This document shows, piece by piece, positions 1-11,519 of a DNA stretch of 64,000 nucleotides. Below the pieces are notes generated by a model. The model was not told the origin of the DNA and did no database searches. It saw only the letters and a program-made list of their open reading frames with translations. Both the position numbers and the translations under genes were made by a program. The DNA lies in contig NC_087068.1 in the NCBI RefSeq assembly GCF_963678635.1, positions 5,353,079 through 5,417,078 on the forward strand. Reading direction: 5' to 3'. This DNA comes from Symsagittifera roscoffensis. Its lineage: Eukaryota > Xenacoelomorpha > Acoela > Convolutidae. Position 1 is the stretch's first letter; each line of letters begins with the position of its first letter.

Positions 1-185
1 CTGATCACGACTGAAAGGGCTTTGATATGATAAATCACTGGAATTATTCCGATGATTATTTGTGGTACTTGATTTTGCGTGGAAAAAAAATAAAAAGAAA
101 AAATTTAAAATACCCAAACACCAAGTTTCTCAACACTTTTTTTTTAAAACAAGGAACAAAAACATGTCACGGAAAACTTGCGTGA
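1..185 (+). repeat. R3 dispersed repeat, fragment cut by window edge
   Basis: The stretch with a tcacga..gggctttgatatgataaatca core, then a tggtacttgattttgcgtgg-like segment and an A-rich run, recurs in degraded form at about 14045-14225, 33275-33900 and 36715-37260, always in the same order and orientation. It has no coding potential. The fuller copies suggest a unit of roughly 0.5-0.7 kb, so this is its right part. The family is not recognised; it could be a non-autonomous DNA element or a decayed LTR. Confidence 0.5.
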
Positions 186-444
186 AACAACAATTTTTTT
201 GCTGTTTTCTATTGAATTGAGCTGATCCCCACTAAACAAAATATAAATTTTGTTTTTTTTTCTGTTCAAATATTTTTCTCTTTCAACGTTGAATGTGTTG
301 TGCAATGAACTAACATTGTGATCACTCGATAAGTTTTTGTTCGTTTGAATCCAACCCTGAGCATGTTTAACTGTGCTATTGAGTATGTCTTACTCGTGTG
401 AAGAAAGACAACTTATCAGTTTTTAGTTTTATTTGGAGCGAATA

Positions 445-735
445 CCCGGTCAACTCCTGGGTTGAACTCCATACACCGAAATAGCTTATCATACAATTCC
501 GTTCAACAAAAATCCTTGTCATACAATTCCATACATCAAGTCTATGGAGAAAATGATTATCATACAATTTTCATACATTTTCAAAAAACAATTGAAAAAA
601 AATTCAAATGATTTCTGCGGCTTTTTGAGCACAGTTGAACAGAGGGAAAAAAACTGGCTTTAGTTTTTTTTTGAAAAACATACTTCCCATACAATTTCCA
701 TAAATGAAAATTGTATGACAAGCGTTTTCACCAAA
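445..735. repeat. cluster of inverted TGCTTATCATACAATTTTCAT-type motifs
   Basis: A cctgggttgaactccatac end is followed by several copies, in both orientations, of a motif resembling atgaaaattgtatgataagc. The same motif and the same cccgggttga-like end recur at 1150-1330, 3700-4012, 5945-6300 and 44305-44335. This looks like the subterminal repeats of a fold-back or MITE-like element. No ORF of note. Confidence 0.45.
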
Positions 736-1149
736 GGGAATAATTTTTTTTGGAATTTTTTTGAGAACCGCTTGTTGGAAACTTCAAATGAGTTGGTACC
801 AACTTCTCAAAAAATGAGAGCTGTTAAGTTCGATAGACTTATCTGCAAAATATCCTTACACGTTTTTGCTTGTGTAAAATCACAACTTTGGGTTTTTTCT
901 CTTCTGTTTTCTACCTGTATAAAAATTACCTATTTTTGTGAACTGTGTGGGGTTTTTGATGTCGACAACTTAGCTCCCTTTTTTTGCCTTTGTTTGGCGT
1001 CTTTTCTTAGTTGCATATCCCAAAACGTATAGTCTTTCGGGTGAAGGCGTTCACTGTGCATCAAATTGCATGTTTTTTTAACCATTATTGAATGTGATAA
1101 TAGCAATTCCGTGTTCATATCTACAACTACCTTCTTGGCTTTAGATATA

Positions 1150-4012
1150 ACCCGGGTTGACAAAAAATGCTTATCATACAATTTTCATTTATGAAAAAAA
1201 TGCTTGTCACACTCTTTCATACAATTTCATAGAGTAAAAGTGTATGTATGAAAATAGCAAAATAAGCATTTTTTCCTAACTATGAAACTGTATGATAATC
1301 ATTTTTTCCATAAATGAAAATTCAAAAAATGTTTGTTTCGAAATTTCGTGTTTCAAATGAAATACTAGCCAAGGGTTTTTTGTCATGAGAAAACCCAGAG
1401 TGTAACTGGCAGTTACCACGCAGATAAACTGTATTTGGTGGTTTTAGCCATAAAAGTTAACTATAACATTTTCACACGGAAATATATACCAAAAAAGTAA
1501 CTTTTTGAATATGGCTAGATAATTTTTAGCTTAAAAATTATGATGGTTGAGAAAAAAGGAAAAAAGGCCTGTTTTTTGTTTACTTATTTATTTTTATTTT
1601 AGCAAATGAAACAAAAGATAATAATCGTGTTTACAAAAAATCATTTTCATGTATTTTTTGGGTGAGAATCTCATCCTGGGCTACGTTATAAACACAAAAA
1701 TGTCAAATTTTGCATGCAGTTTTTTTTTTGGTAAAATTTATATTTTAGCACAAATGCAAATTTGCAGCCAAAAAATGGATTAAAAATTTCTTACTTTTGT
1801 CATAGTATCCAAATTAGTTCATCATTTGAGTCCAGTTTCATTCTAGTTGTTGCTATTTACTTTATCTATTTGTCTGGTTCTAACTGGTATTTAACCTTCG
1901 GTATTTAAACTTCGGAAAAACCCACTGGGGATTACGTCGTTTTGGCCCTCTACGTTCGCAGAGCCACCAATGCTATGGGAGTTTTGGTCTAACCGATTTC
2001 GATGGGGGATGGTGGCCAAACATAGTATCAATCCGAGAATTTTTTACTATGCCAGTACTTTAACAGCAGCACCGGAGGAGGTAGATGGGAAAGATCGGAT
2101 GACGTCGGAACAAACTCTAGTATCGAACTTGTACTTGTGTCTGGGGGGAAAGGGCAAGATGAATTGCATAAGAGGAGGCCACATCTTCATCTATCTACTA
2201 ACCGTTACTCGAGGGTACTAGATGCGATAGAAACCGAATTCAAGAAAGAACGGAATAAAACTTATGAAACATTCCAGTTATTGGCACGGAAATAACACAT
2301 TGGAGACTTCTTGGAGCAGTTCCATTCAGTTTTAAGCGGACTAGCAGCACGGTGCAATTTTGGAGCGTTGGAGACCAGAATTCTGCGGGATGTATTCATT
2401 GTGAACATGAATAACAGAGGCACAGAACGAGCTATGTCGATTAACAAAAACACCAGAGGATGTGTATCGCATCGCGTTGTCACATGAACGTGGATATAAG
2501 TATGCTAAATCATATGGTTCGACAATCGGTGGAGCAACAACAAGCGGCATCACCGGTGGAGCTGGAGCGTTCCAAATTAAAACGGAACCGGTGGGGACAA
2601 TCCGAGGGGGATATCGTAATAGCAGACAACGCGGCCGTGGATTGTTCAGGGGACGAGTGTACATGAGAAGGGGATCATCAAAAAGGTGCTATAATTGTGA
2701 TCAACCCAATTTTACTCCGGAGCATCTAACTAGATGCCAAGCTAGAAGTGCGACATGTAATGTCTGCCGAAAGACTGGACATTACGAGAAAACTTGTCGG
2801 GGAAAAAGGACTAACCGGGGAAGACCTGCGGTGGGACTGATTCAAAACCAGGAGGATGTGGATGTTAGCGAGATACGTGACGCTGAGGATGCCTATTCGC
2901 AACATGAAAATTCAGTCGGATGGGTCAACACACCAGACAAGAGGCAACGATCGTGGGATTCGGACAGTTCAGGAGACTATGTTGTGATGGCTATCAAATC
3001 TCGGAAGGAAACCGAATTGAAAGTGGCCGGCGCTCGACTACCAATCAAGATAAATGGTAAGCACACAAACGTCTGGATAGACAGCGGATCACCGATCTCA
3101 ATATTCACAGTTGGAGAACTGAAGCGAACGTTGGGCACCGATGGCGTAAACGTGAAGGCGCCAGCACCGGAGGACGACGAGTTCAGGGATTACGGAAACA
3201 ATCCTTTACGGCTGTTAGGAACGATGAACGTATCATTGGAGACGAACGGATGGGTGACCGAAGCAAAAATCAATGTGATAGGAGGAAACAGACCGTCGAT
3301 TATTGGAAGAGATCTAATGCCAAATCTGGGATTGCAGATAGTGCAAAGAACACCGGAGGAAAAGGTGATGTCAGTTCCAGAAGAACAACTGGGGGCCAAA
3401 ACAACAAGCAAGGGGGATTCATTAGACCCATGGCAGACTTATTTCAGCAAGCATTTTAATAATTTTTTCATAGAGTCGGTAAAATTAAGAATTATAAGGT
3501 GCACTCACGCGGAATTCTTCGAAACGCTAACGCCAATACAACAAAAAGGACGGAGAGTGCCGATTACATTGCAAGATAAGGTTGATAAGGAGATTAGTAA
3601 GCTTTTGCAGCAAGGGCATATCGAAAAACTGGAAGAATGTTCGGACAAGTATTTTGTATCCCCGATTGAAACCGTCTTTTCTCACCTCAAATTTTTATTT
3701 TTGTTTATGAAAAAAATGCATATCAAACAATTTTCATATATGAAAACTTTATGATAAGCATTTCTCTGACCGAAATTAAAATTAAGTTTTTGATTGTCAA
3801 TATGCCCTCTATCATAGATATACTTATTTAAATCTCTTTAAAGTTACCCAGACACGTTTTCTGGTAATTTTGAAAATTTTATTTTTTCTATGACGAAATG
3901 ACTATTTTATAATTTTCATACATGAAAGATGCATGATAAGCATTTTTTCCATAGACTTCATATTTGAAACTGCATGATAATCATTTTTCTTCTATGGACC
4001 TCAACCCGGGAA
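1150..4012. mobile_element. candidate fold-back/TIR element enclosing a gag-protease fragment
   Basis: The left end reads cccgggttga and is followed by alternating tgcttatcatacaattttca motifs. The right end is the approximate inverse, with gcatgataatcattttt motifs leading to ctcaacccggg. About 500-750 bp of this AT-rich motif DNA flanks a piece of a gypsy-like retroelement on each side. Either a retroelement was truncated inside the repeat or the repeat captured a piece of it. The ends are imperfect and I saw no clear target-site duplication, so the unit is an inference. Confidence 0.4.
1930..3679 (+). pseudogene. Ty3/gypsy-like gag-protease-(RT start) fragment, copy 1
   Basis: This is a related but diverged partner of the element at 6740-12765. 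The 5' gag part (1930-2460) is broken over several frames. From 2462 one frame stays open to about 3679: the end of gag, a glycine/arginine-rich linker, two CCHC-type zinc knuckles (CYNC...H...C and CNVCRKTGH....C), an aspartic protease with the DSG active site in WIDSGSPISIF and the later IIGRDLM motif, then the segment leading into RT (KYFVSP). Homology stops abruptly before the RT palm, and the frame then runs into repeat DNA. In this copy gag, protease and the pol start share one frame, which suggests the ancestral element made a single Gag-Pol ORF. No LTR was found on either side. It cannot make RT or integrase and is therefore dead. Confidence 0.8.
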
Positions 4013-4351
4013 CTTTTTTGAAACTCTGTTTGTGCCAAGAACCGCCAGTATTCTGCTTTCTTTGATTGTGCTTGATCAATTTCTGAGTTCTGGAAAAAAA
4101 TAACTATCTTTCATAATGTTCAGAATGCCCTGAGACATCATTAGTGGTGCAAATCCTGAAAGTTTTGTTTACTAGTCTGCAAAACTTCAGCTTGCTGTTT
4201 TTCCAATTTCTGTTCCTGTCAGTTCTGTCAAATTAAAATCTATGCTTTCATTAAAATCGTTTTTGCTTTGACAAGAAATGAAAGTTTTGCTGTTTTTGTT
4301 ACGGCTTTCAAAGAAAAGACAAAATAGTTAAGCATGGGATGTTTTTTTATT

Positions 4352-4547
4352 CAATTACCGACCAAATTGTGAGTTTGTGAACTGTAAGTGGATTCCGCAA
4401 CAAGGACTCTCCCTTTGTTCATTTTGTTCTTTCATTTTCCTTGATCGTGCCGACAAAATTTAAAGACTTGTCACTGGAACCTGGAATCCAGGAACATACA
4501 GACACATAATTGTGCGCCAATCCAGTGAACAGTTTGGCCTCGTAATG
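4352..4547 (+). mobile_element. MITE copy A, CATTACGAGGCCAAACTGTGCA-type TIR
   Basis: The right end is cagtttggcctcgtaatg. The left end, caattaccgaccaaattgtg, is a decayed inverse of it. The interior (gattccgcaacaaggac..., acatacagacac...) matches the copies at 24240-24432 and 43196-43397. At about 196 bp with no transposase it is a non-autonomous DNA element. The superfamily is not determined because no clear target duplication is visible. Confidence 0.65.
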
Positions 4548-4589
4548 TCAGTCAATGTTCGAATTTCTTTCTGAGCGGTTACCAGTTGA

Positions 4590-4745
4590 AAGTTATTGTT
4601 GTCTGGAGCTCAAATGTAGAAAAGCATTTCACCTGTGTTTATTTTTTTTAATTTATTGGGTTTCAAAAAAGCTAATTTGCAAAAATTTGGGGCAATCAAC
4701 GCGCGCTATTTTGGGTTCTTATAATACTCGTAAGCGGTGGGTTGC
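4590..4745 (+). repeat. R2 dispersed repeat, 5' fragment
   Basis: It shares an ordered series of blocks with 26700-27092: attgttgtc..gagctcaaat, tttcacctgtg, ggggcaatcaacgcgcg and cgtaagcgg. The distal half, with the palindromic cagggcttngccctg end, is missing here. Non-coding. Confidence 0.55.
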
Positions 4746-4937
4746 TGTCTTGCAAATTAAATCGAGGTAAGTCATATGGTGTTGTTTGAGTGCGATATGT
4801 TAGAAGGCAACCGCGAACTTATACTCAAGATAAGAACGTATTCGTATGAAATAAATAGTTAATAATAAATTTGTTCCATACAGTTAATTCCTTATCTCGG
4901 TCGGTTTCTATTATTCAGTAAAGTTTTTTGTTTGCTT

Positions 4938-5301
4938 CAGGAGGCAGATCTAGAACTTTCTCGAGGGGGGGGGGGGGCGGATTTAAAAAAAAAATTCAAA
5001 AATTTAGTCGTTTTTTTTTAGGTCGACCAAATGGGATTCCGAGCTCTGCCAAAGCAGTAGAAAAAAAGACCTTGTTTTAGCCAAATTTTTTGCACCGGAG
5101 GCTAATTTTTGAAGAAAAAAAACATGCCAAAAAAATTGCGTTTTTTCGCAGTGCGCTTCCACCTCAAACTTATTAAATTTGATATCTCTAAATGGATATC
5201 AAAAATGGATATCTCTAAATAGTACAAAGGGCCCTGTTGGTCGGCAGGGGTCGAATCCCCAGGGGAGGGGCTCCGACCCCCCTCCACTGAATACGCCCCT
5301 G
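4938..5301. mobile_element. hAT-like MITE
   Basis: The right end read inward is caggggcgtattcagtgg and the left end is caggaggcagatctagaac followed by a G run. These CAGnGGCG-type short termini are typical of hAT elements. The 8 bp outside each end (gtttgctt and ttctgctt) match at 6 of 8 positions, consistent with a decayed hAT 8-bp target duplication. The right part is GC-rich and partly palindromic (cccctgccgacc...ggggctccgacccc). There is no transposase, so it is non-autonomous. Confidence 0.6.
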
Positions 5302-6739
5302 TTCTGCTTTCAAGCGAGCATGAAAACGTGGTTGTCTGCTTACTGCTAGATAACTAGTCTTATTAAAAAAAACGAGACGATATGTACATCCCTTTTTTTT
5401 ACATGGGCGATAAATGTAATAATAGATCATAACTTTTTTTGCTCACAGTTTTTAATCAGATTGTTTTCAATTTGGCCTTAAAAAGCACTCAAAACCTTAA
5501 CAGTTTTTTTCTGAAACCCGAGCAGTTTTTTTTCATTCAATTGTAATAAAATCGCTCAAGTGTTTTATTTTATAATTCCTCCTTCTCGTCGTTCTTGCAT
5601 AAACTTTCTCACTTCAACAAGAATAGTTTCGTTTTTTTTCTCTCGAAGCACTCGTTATGTTTTCCAAGTTGAAAGAACAATTGCATTAGATTTTGTCACA
5701 GTTCTGTCATTGTTATTGCAAGGTTTTTTTCTCTATTTTTGTAAAACATGAAAATTGTTTGAACGACTTTGGAAGCAATTTTACTTTGTGTCTTTAATGC
5801 GTCAAGGCCCTATGAATATCAAAATTTATTTCTATTTCTTTCTAATTTAAGATAATTATTTGATTAAAGTTTTCCACAGGCAATAATTTTTCAGAACACA
5901 TAATTTTAGACACGTCTATTTCAAACCAGTTTAAATTGATTTACCTAGAGAAAATTGTATTATAAGCATTATTCTACTTAAAAAAAATCAAAATTTTGGA
6001 GAAAAGTTTGATTTCACTTTTTTAGTTCATTTTTTGTGCTAAAAACCGAAACAAAACTTGCATGCAAAATTTACAAAACTAACAACTTTTTATAGCACAA
6101 AACTCAGAGCAAAACTCAATTCTCTGGAACAGTTTGTAATGATATTTTTTCTGTCTTAATTTTGCAAAAAATTTAACGCTTCTGTGTTCAGGGATCAAAC
6201 ACACTAAAGGTATTGTCGAAAATCAAGAAATTGTTAATTTTAATTTGCAAAAAATGATTAGTATGCAATTTTCATTAGTTTAACCATGAAAATTGTACGA
6301 TTGAAAGTTTTATTCAACCTTGGTTGAAAACTTTCAATTTTTTTTCGACCACCATACGATAGGAACAAAAAAAAACATTAAAAACAGACAAAATTGAGGA
6401 AAGAAGATGGTGACTGCAAATGAACCATTTTGCGTCGCACCAAATTTCCCAAAAATATAGAAATTAATTATTCTCTACTTAGTTTGTCGAAATTGAATGT
6501 GAGAATTAAATTTTGACCACTCAAAATGGGGATTTTAGTGCTGCTGAGTTGAATAGACAAAAAAAATAAATTGCAATGGCAGAAGTCCTAATTGCAATGG
6601 CAGAAACTCTTTGCATTTGTTAACTATTTCCAAAACCAACAATAAAAAATTTGTTCATTTTGTTTTCAAATATCAGGGCGAAGGCTTGTATCATTCGACT
6701 GTCACTTCAGTTGTGTGGGATAAGTTTTGGTCATCATCA
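5302..6739. other. AT-rich intergenic or intronic DNA without genes
   Basis: No ORF has recognisable content. Around 5945-6300 there are weak copies of the atgaaaattgtatgataagc motif, and at 6571-6605 a short direct duplication of attgcaatggcagaa. Otherwise it is long A and T runs. Confidence 0.6.
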
Positions 6740-6949
6740 TGAGATAGGGACCAGTTTTAGTTTATGTAAGTGCTATGAATTGTTTTCTTTCTGTCTGGAG
6801 ACCTGCTGTCGTGACCTTGCGATTTTCAACGTCCGATCTGATCTGAAATAAAACAGCGCAGTAAGATTTCGATTTAATGCCTAACAGTTGCTCCAATTCA
6901 AGTTGACAACTATTCTTTTTCTTTACATTAACATTTGCACACTTCAACA
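6740..6949 (+). repeat. 5' LTR of copy 2
   Basis: It begins TG and ends CA and matches 12556-12765 over its whole 210 bp with five substitutions and no indels. It contains an AATAAA (in ctgatctgaaataaaacagc) that would serve as the poly(A) signal in the 3' copy. It is very short for a gypsy LTR. Confidence 0.92.
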
Positions 6950-7085
6950 TGGCGCAGCCAGCAGAGAAAAAAGGAGGGGGGAAAATTCACTGAACATTCA
7001 GTCGTTTTGGGACGCACGAACACCACCAGATCTACTGGGAAGAATGGATTGTAAAATTTCACTGGGGAATGATCGCAAAATATGA
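6949..7085 (+). pseudogene. PBS and broken N-terminus of gag, copy 2
   Basis: Immediately after the LTR comes tggcgcagccagcag. It starts TGG as a tRNA primer-binding site should, but I could not assign the tRNA. An ATG formed by the last base of the LTR and the first two of this site (6949-6951) opens a short frame that stops at a TGA after the G run around 6975. The later gag residues (SFWDARTPP...) are in another frame, so an indel probably separates the start codon from the body of gag. Confidence 0.55.
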
Positions 7086-7958
7086 TATTGATCCCGATGA
7101 CTTTTTATTTTGCACTTACTTTAAACGCAGCGGCTATTGCAGCGTTGCCAGATGACGTAAATGGGAAGAACCGTACCGAGTCAGAAAAGAAGCTAAAGTC
7201 TAAGCTTTATCTCTGTATTGGAGATGAGGCGCAGAGAATTTTGAAAGCACGAAAGCCGGGGATTGAATATAAAAACGGAACGTTACCCACGGGTACTTGA
7301 CGAAATGGAAAATATGTTTCGACGTGAGCAGAATGTAACCCATGAGCGGGGACTATTCTATGGAAGAAAACAGAGGGAGAACGAAACCTTTGAGAAATTC
7401 CACGCGGAATTGAGCGCCCTAGCGGGTAGATGCGATTTTGCTAATGCAGCGGAAAACGTTCGGGATATTTTCATTATGAACATGCGGGAATCGGACTGTC
7501 AACGAGAATTTTCAAGATCAACAAAGCTACCCGAGGAAGTTTACAGGATCGCATTATCTTACGAACGTGGGAAGCGTGAATATAAATCATACACGGGAAA
7601 ACTGGTTTCATCAGCGCCGTCGATATCTATTAAACAAGAACCAGTTAATAACATAAGGAGGGGACAAGGATTTTTCCGAGGTCGAGGACGCGCGGGACGT
7701 GGAGGATACTCCCAAGGATCAAGTAGTGGGGGGAGCGGAAATAACCGTAGGTGCTATAATTGTGACGCACCGAATTTTACTCTTGATCATATTGCCAACT
7801 GCCCTGCGAAAGGAGCCACATGTAACTCGTGCCGAAAACTGGGACATTTTGAACGAACATGTAGAGGAATCCGAAGGGATACTAACCAATGGAGAGGACG
7901 AGGACGAGTTGGTTTAGTCCGTGACAAAAAGAGCATCATCAAAGCATGCAGAGTGTGA
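7082..7958 (+). pseudogene. gag, copy 2 (frameshifted)
   Basis: The structural Gag polyprotein would form the cytoplasmic particle. The first part (7082-7300) and the main part (7263-7958) lie in different frames. The main part has a capsid-like helical segment (about residues 1-110), an Arg/Gly-rich stretch (GRGRAGRGG) and two zinc knuckles at about 7750-7860. The first knuckle has spacing CX2CX8HX3C instead of the retroviral CX2CX4HX4C; the second (CNSCRKLGHFERTC) is canonical. Copy 1 shows the same unusual first knuckle. The frame ends at 7958, while the protease frame opens at 7946, so a frame change is needed; copy 1 is continuous here, so this is probably decay and not programmed frameshifting. 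Confidence 0.8.
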
Positions 7959-8602
7959 ATGAGGGAGCAGAAGATCCAGTGGCATGGCTGAATCACCAGG
8001 GAAGAGAGGATAATGATTCAGTCACATCGGGATCCGACGACTGCATGGTGATGTCAATCAAGAAGAAGAGAAATGTGACCGAATTGAAGATCCCTGGGGC
8101 TAGAGTCCAGCTTGAGGTGTCGGGGAAGAAAATGTGGTTGTGGATAGATAGCGGATCCCCAGTAACAATATTCAGCATGAGGGATCTAAAAACAACATTA
8201 GGTAAAGTAAATATTCAACTTAAACCTTCGAAAGATGAATTTTTGGATTACAACAGCAATCGGATAAACATACTGTGAAAAGTAGCGGTGACAATGTCTT
8301 TGAATGGGTGGGCAGCTCCAGCACAAGTGTCAGTTATCTCAGGAAATCATCAGTCAATCCTGGGGCGTGATCTAATGGGCACCTTAGGTCTGGAGTTGGT
8401 GCAAAAGAAGAAAGTAAGGGGAATAACAGGGGAAGGGAGCTGCCAAGACGAGGAGGAATACTATGAATTGCAAACCTATTTCTGTAAGTTGTACCCAAAA
8501 TTAAGTACTAGAATAGGGAAAGTCCGGAACCGAAGGGAAAAACAGAACCGATTTCTTCGAAAACTTAAAACCTATACAACAAAAAGGGCGCCGGGTGCCT
8601 AG
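7946..8602 (+). pseudogene. aspartic protease and start of pol, copy 2
   Basis: This is a retropepsin-like protease that would process Gag-Pol. The active site DSG is in WIDSGSPVTIF and the C-terminal ILGRDLM motif is present. An in-frame TGA at 8276-8278 stands where the surrounding codons, and copy 1, suggest glycine, so one base change truncates the protein between the two halves of the protease fold. At about 8601-8640 a short direct duplication (tagacaaggaaatta twice) breaks the connection to RT. Confidence 0.8.
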
Positions 8603-8609
8603 TAGACAA

Positions 8610-10272
8610 GGAAATTAGTAGACAAGGAAATTAATAGGCTGATGAACGAAGGTCACATCGTAAAATTACAGGAGTGTTCGGATAAGTATTTCGTCTCTCC
8701 TATAGTAATCACGGTAAAAAAAAAGACGGAAGTATCAAACTAGCATTGGAATCAAGAGAACTGAACAAACAGGTACACAAGAATAAGTACCAAATGCCAA
8801 ACATTGACAAACTTGTAGACGGAATAAGTCAGATAATTGCTGAAAAGAAGGCGGGGAACTCATACTTTACTAAGTTGGATTTCACTTATGCGTATGGACA
8901 GGTCTCTCTAGAAAAGGAGACAAGCGAGCAGTGCAATTTTTCATTGATCGGCGGGAAGTCTACGGGAACTTATCGTTTTAAGAACGGATTTTACGGTCTT
9001 ACGTCGATGCCGGCGGAATTTCAAAAAGTTATTGACAACTTACTTAAGGAATTCCCTCAGGCTAACGCGTTCATCGATTATATTTTTTTTGCTTCAAAAG
9101 GAACTAAGATTGAGCACATTGCGTTAGTGGAAAAAATATTGAAAAAGCGGGACGTTTCTAATGTCGCGTTAAAATTACGAAAATGTGAATTTGCGAAAAC
9201 CGAGTGCGAATGGCTCGGGTATAGAATTGGGGAAAGTGGCATCGCGCCCCTCGTCACAAAAACACAAGCGGTGGAGGATCTGAAAACCCCAAAATCCAGA
9301 AAGCAATTAAAGTCGCTAATGGGTTCAATGCACAGTTTGCATAAATTTTTGCCTAATATCGCTGAAGTAAGCGCACCGCTAATATCATTACTAAGTCAGA
9401 ATAACGATTTTGTTTGGACGTCTGGTTGCGAAGATGCGTTCCAACAATTAAAGTTGCTTGTCAAAAAAGTTGTTGAAATAAGACATTGCGATATTAGTCG
9501 TGAAACAAGGATTATCTGTGATGCTAGTCATGATGGCCTAGGAGCCGTCTTAGAACAGCATAGCGCCTCCGTTTGGCATCCGATTTCGTTTGCGTCTAGA
9601 TACCTTAAGCCGGCGGAGAAAAAGTACTCTTCAAATGAGTTAGAATTACTCGCAGTAGTGTGGGCTACGGAATATTTTCGAAACTACATATATGGCCGTT
9701 ATTTCACAGTTATTTCGGATCACAAGGCGTTGATTACGTTGTTAAATTCATCTCCGAAAGGAAATAAAACGTTTTTCAGCAGACTAACGCGTTGGTACGA
9801 TCGTCTAGTGCCGTACGATTTAAAAGTTGAAAACAGACAGGGGTCCAAAATGGGAATGGCAGACTATTTGTCCCGGTTTCCATCCGCAGAGGCACCCGAG
9901 ACAAGTCGTTACGATGAAAGTTTTATAGTAGCAAAAAAAATGATAAGCGAAGCACTAAATCCTAAGGCTAAAATGAAGCCTAGGGGTCACAATGTGAGAA
10001 ACATAAGATCAAAACCGGCGGTAGGGGGCGAGCAGTCATGTTCTGCTATAACGAAAACCGTCGCATCCAATGGGAATATAAGAACAACTGAATTTGCAAA
10101 TACTCATTGTGAGAGTAAACGCTATCTAGAGGGCGTTTGCATGCAACCGGCAGTTAACCAATCAGAATCAAGAGATTTGCATACCGGCGGAAATATGCAA
10201 ACGTCGAAGAAAGAAATTCAGACGTTGTTCTCAATACGTAATTTCAAGTCGCGATATCCAAATAATGAGTAA
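8610..10272 (+). pseudogene. reverse transcriptase-RNase H, copy 2 (active site mutated)
   Basis: The polymerase and nuclease would copy element RNA into DNA. The long open part starts at 8746. RT motifs in order: KYFVSP, a LDFTYAYGQ block with the first catalytic Asp, and the FYGLTSMPAEFQ block. The F/Y-x-D-D box reads F-I-D-Y (GAT TAT, about 9074-9085), so the second catalytic Asp is Tyr. The RNase H domain follows with CDASHDGLGAVL, SSNELELLAVVWA and the SDHKAL block. A linker of about 150 residues of low complexity leads to the stop at 10272. Loss of the YxDD Asp should abolish polymerisation; RNase H residues look intact. Confidence 0.88.
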
Positions 10273-10740
10273 CATGAGTAATAAAAACACAATAAGTTCC
10301 CCTGAAAAACATGATCAACTAACTTCCGCCATTGTCAATACATCAACCCACCCTGGGGATGTTAACCTTAATGTTGTACTTAATCGGTTGAACCAACCAC
10401 CCAGTGTTAGTTCCGTCAGTTCGGACTCCGATATTGAATTAATTCCGCCTGAAATCATTGCCCAGAAACAAACAAATTCGAAAAAATCAAATACTATAAT
10501 TTCATTCCCTCATCAGTTTCCCGGATTATCCTACCCATTAGTGCAGAGCGATAAATGGATTTACTCTATAGTGCCGTCAGCTGTAAAGTTGTCAGGAAAT
10601 TAGATCACCCGGAGATTCTGAGTTTAAAGTTACTCGAGGCAAATCTGGAGAAGGACCCAATCATGAAGACAATACGCGATGCAATTAAAGACAGGAAGCC
10701 AAGAGCAAAAGAAATCATCAAAAGACTAGGATAATATTAG
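10265..10740 (+). pseudogene. pol spacer between RNase H and integrase, copy 2
   Basis: The frame opening at 10265 overlaps the end of the RNase H frame by a few bases and runs to 10603 with a Ser/Asn-rich, unremarkable sequence. The remaining bases to the integrase have stops in all plus frames. It is probably a pol linker broken by frameshift; no domain is visible. Confidence 0.45.
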
Positions 10741-10770
10741 GCCCAACACTATAATGATTTTGCAGTACGG

Positions 10771-11519
10771 ATGGATTGCCTGTGGATGGATGGCCGTTTG
10801 GCCATACCGAAGGACATGTCTTCAGCAGTGCTCAACCGTTTACACTTTCAACACCATGGACGAGACAAAATGTTCGCAGCCGCAAAGGATGTGTGGATAC
10901 CCTTAATGCACCGAAACATTGCCGCAACAGCAAAGTACTGTAAAAGCTGCTTAGGAGCAGGTAAAAACCTTAAACCAGATATTCCGAAAAGTGATATAGG
11001 GAAACGTATGTGCCTAAGGAACCAAATGATTTGGTTCAGTTAGATTTCTGGGGCCCGGTCAATTATATAAGGGGTCGGAAGAAATATGTACTCGTAGCGG
11101 TAGATACTTTTTCGCATTGGCTATCGGCGTATGTATGCTCAAGTAACAAATCTAAAAATGTATTGAAGTTCTTAAGGAAGTACATAAATACTCATGGACA
11201 CCCAAGGAAATTGCAAATGGATCAGGCAACGGGGTTTTTCTCGAATGACATTCAAAATTTCTGTAACTATGAAAGTATTGAACTAATCAAATCTCCAGTT
11301 AAGGATCATCGCGCAACGGGAATGGTCGAACGAACAATTGGGTCGATAAAAAATTACGTGCTTTCTTATCTCCAGGAAAATAAAAATTACAAGTTTGGGG
11401 TAATGATATCCCGTGCGCTCAGCGCATTACGTTTTGTTCCACATTCCAAAACTAAGCTAACGCCCTTTGAGGCATATCATGGAAGAGAATCAAATACGGC
11501 GTATCGAAACTTAACATAA
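10771..11519 (+). pseudogene. integrase, copy 2 (one frameshift)
   Basis: It would insert the cDNA into the host chromosome. The zinc-binding HHCC part lies in the first frame (10771-11043): HFQHHGRDKM then CKSCLGAGK. The catalytic core lies in a second frame starting near 11010: first Asp in QLDFWGPV, second in MDQATGFF, Glu in MVERTIGS. The two frames overlap, so a single indel near 11010-11043 separates them. All catalytic residues are retained although the gene is broken. Confidence 0.85.
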
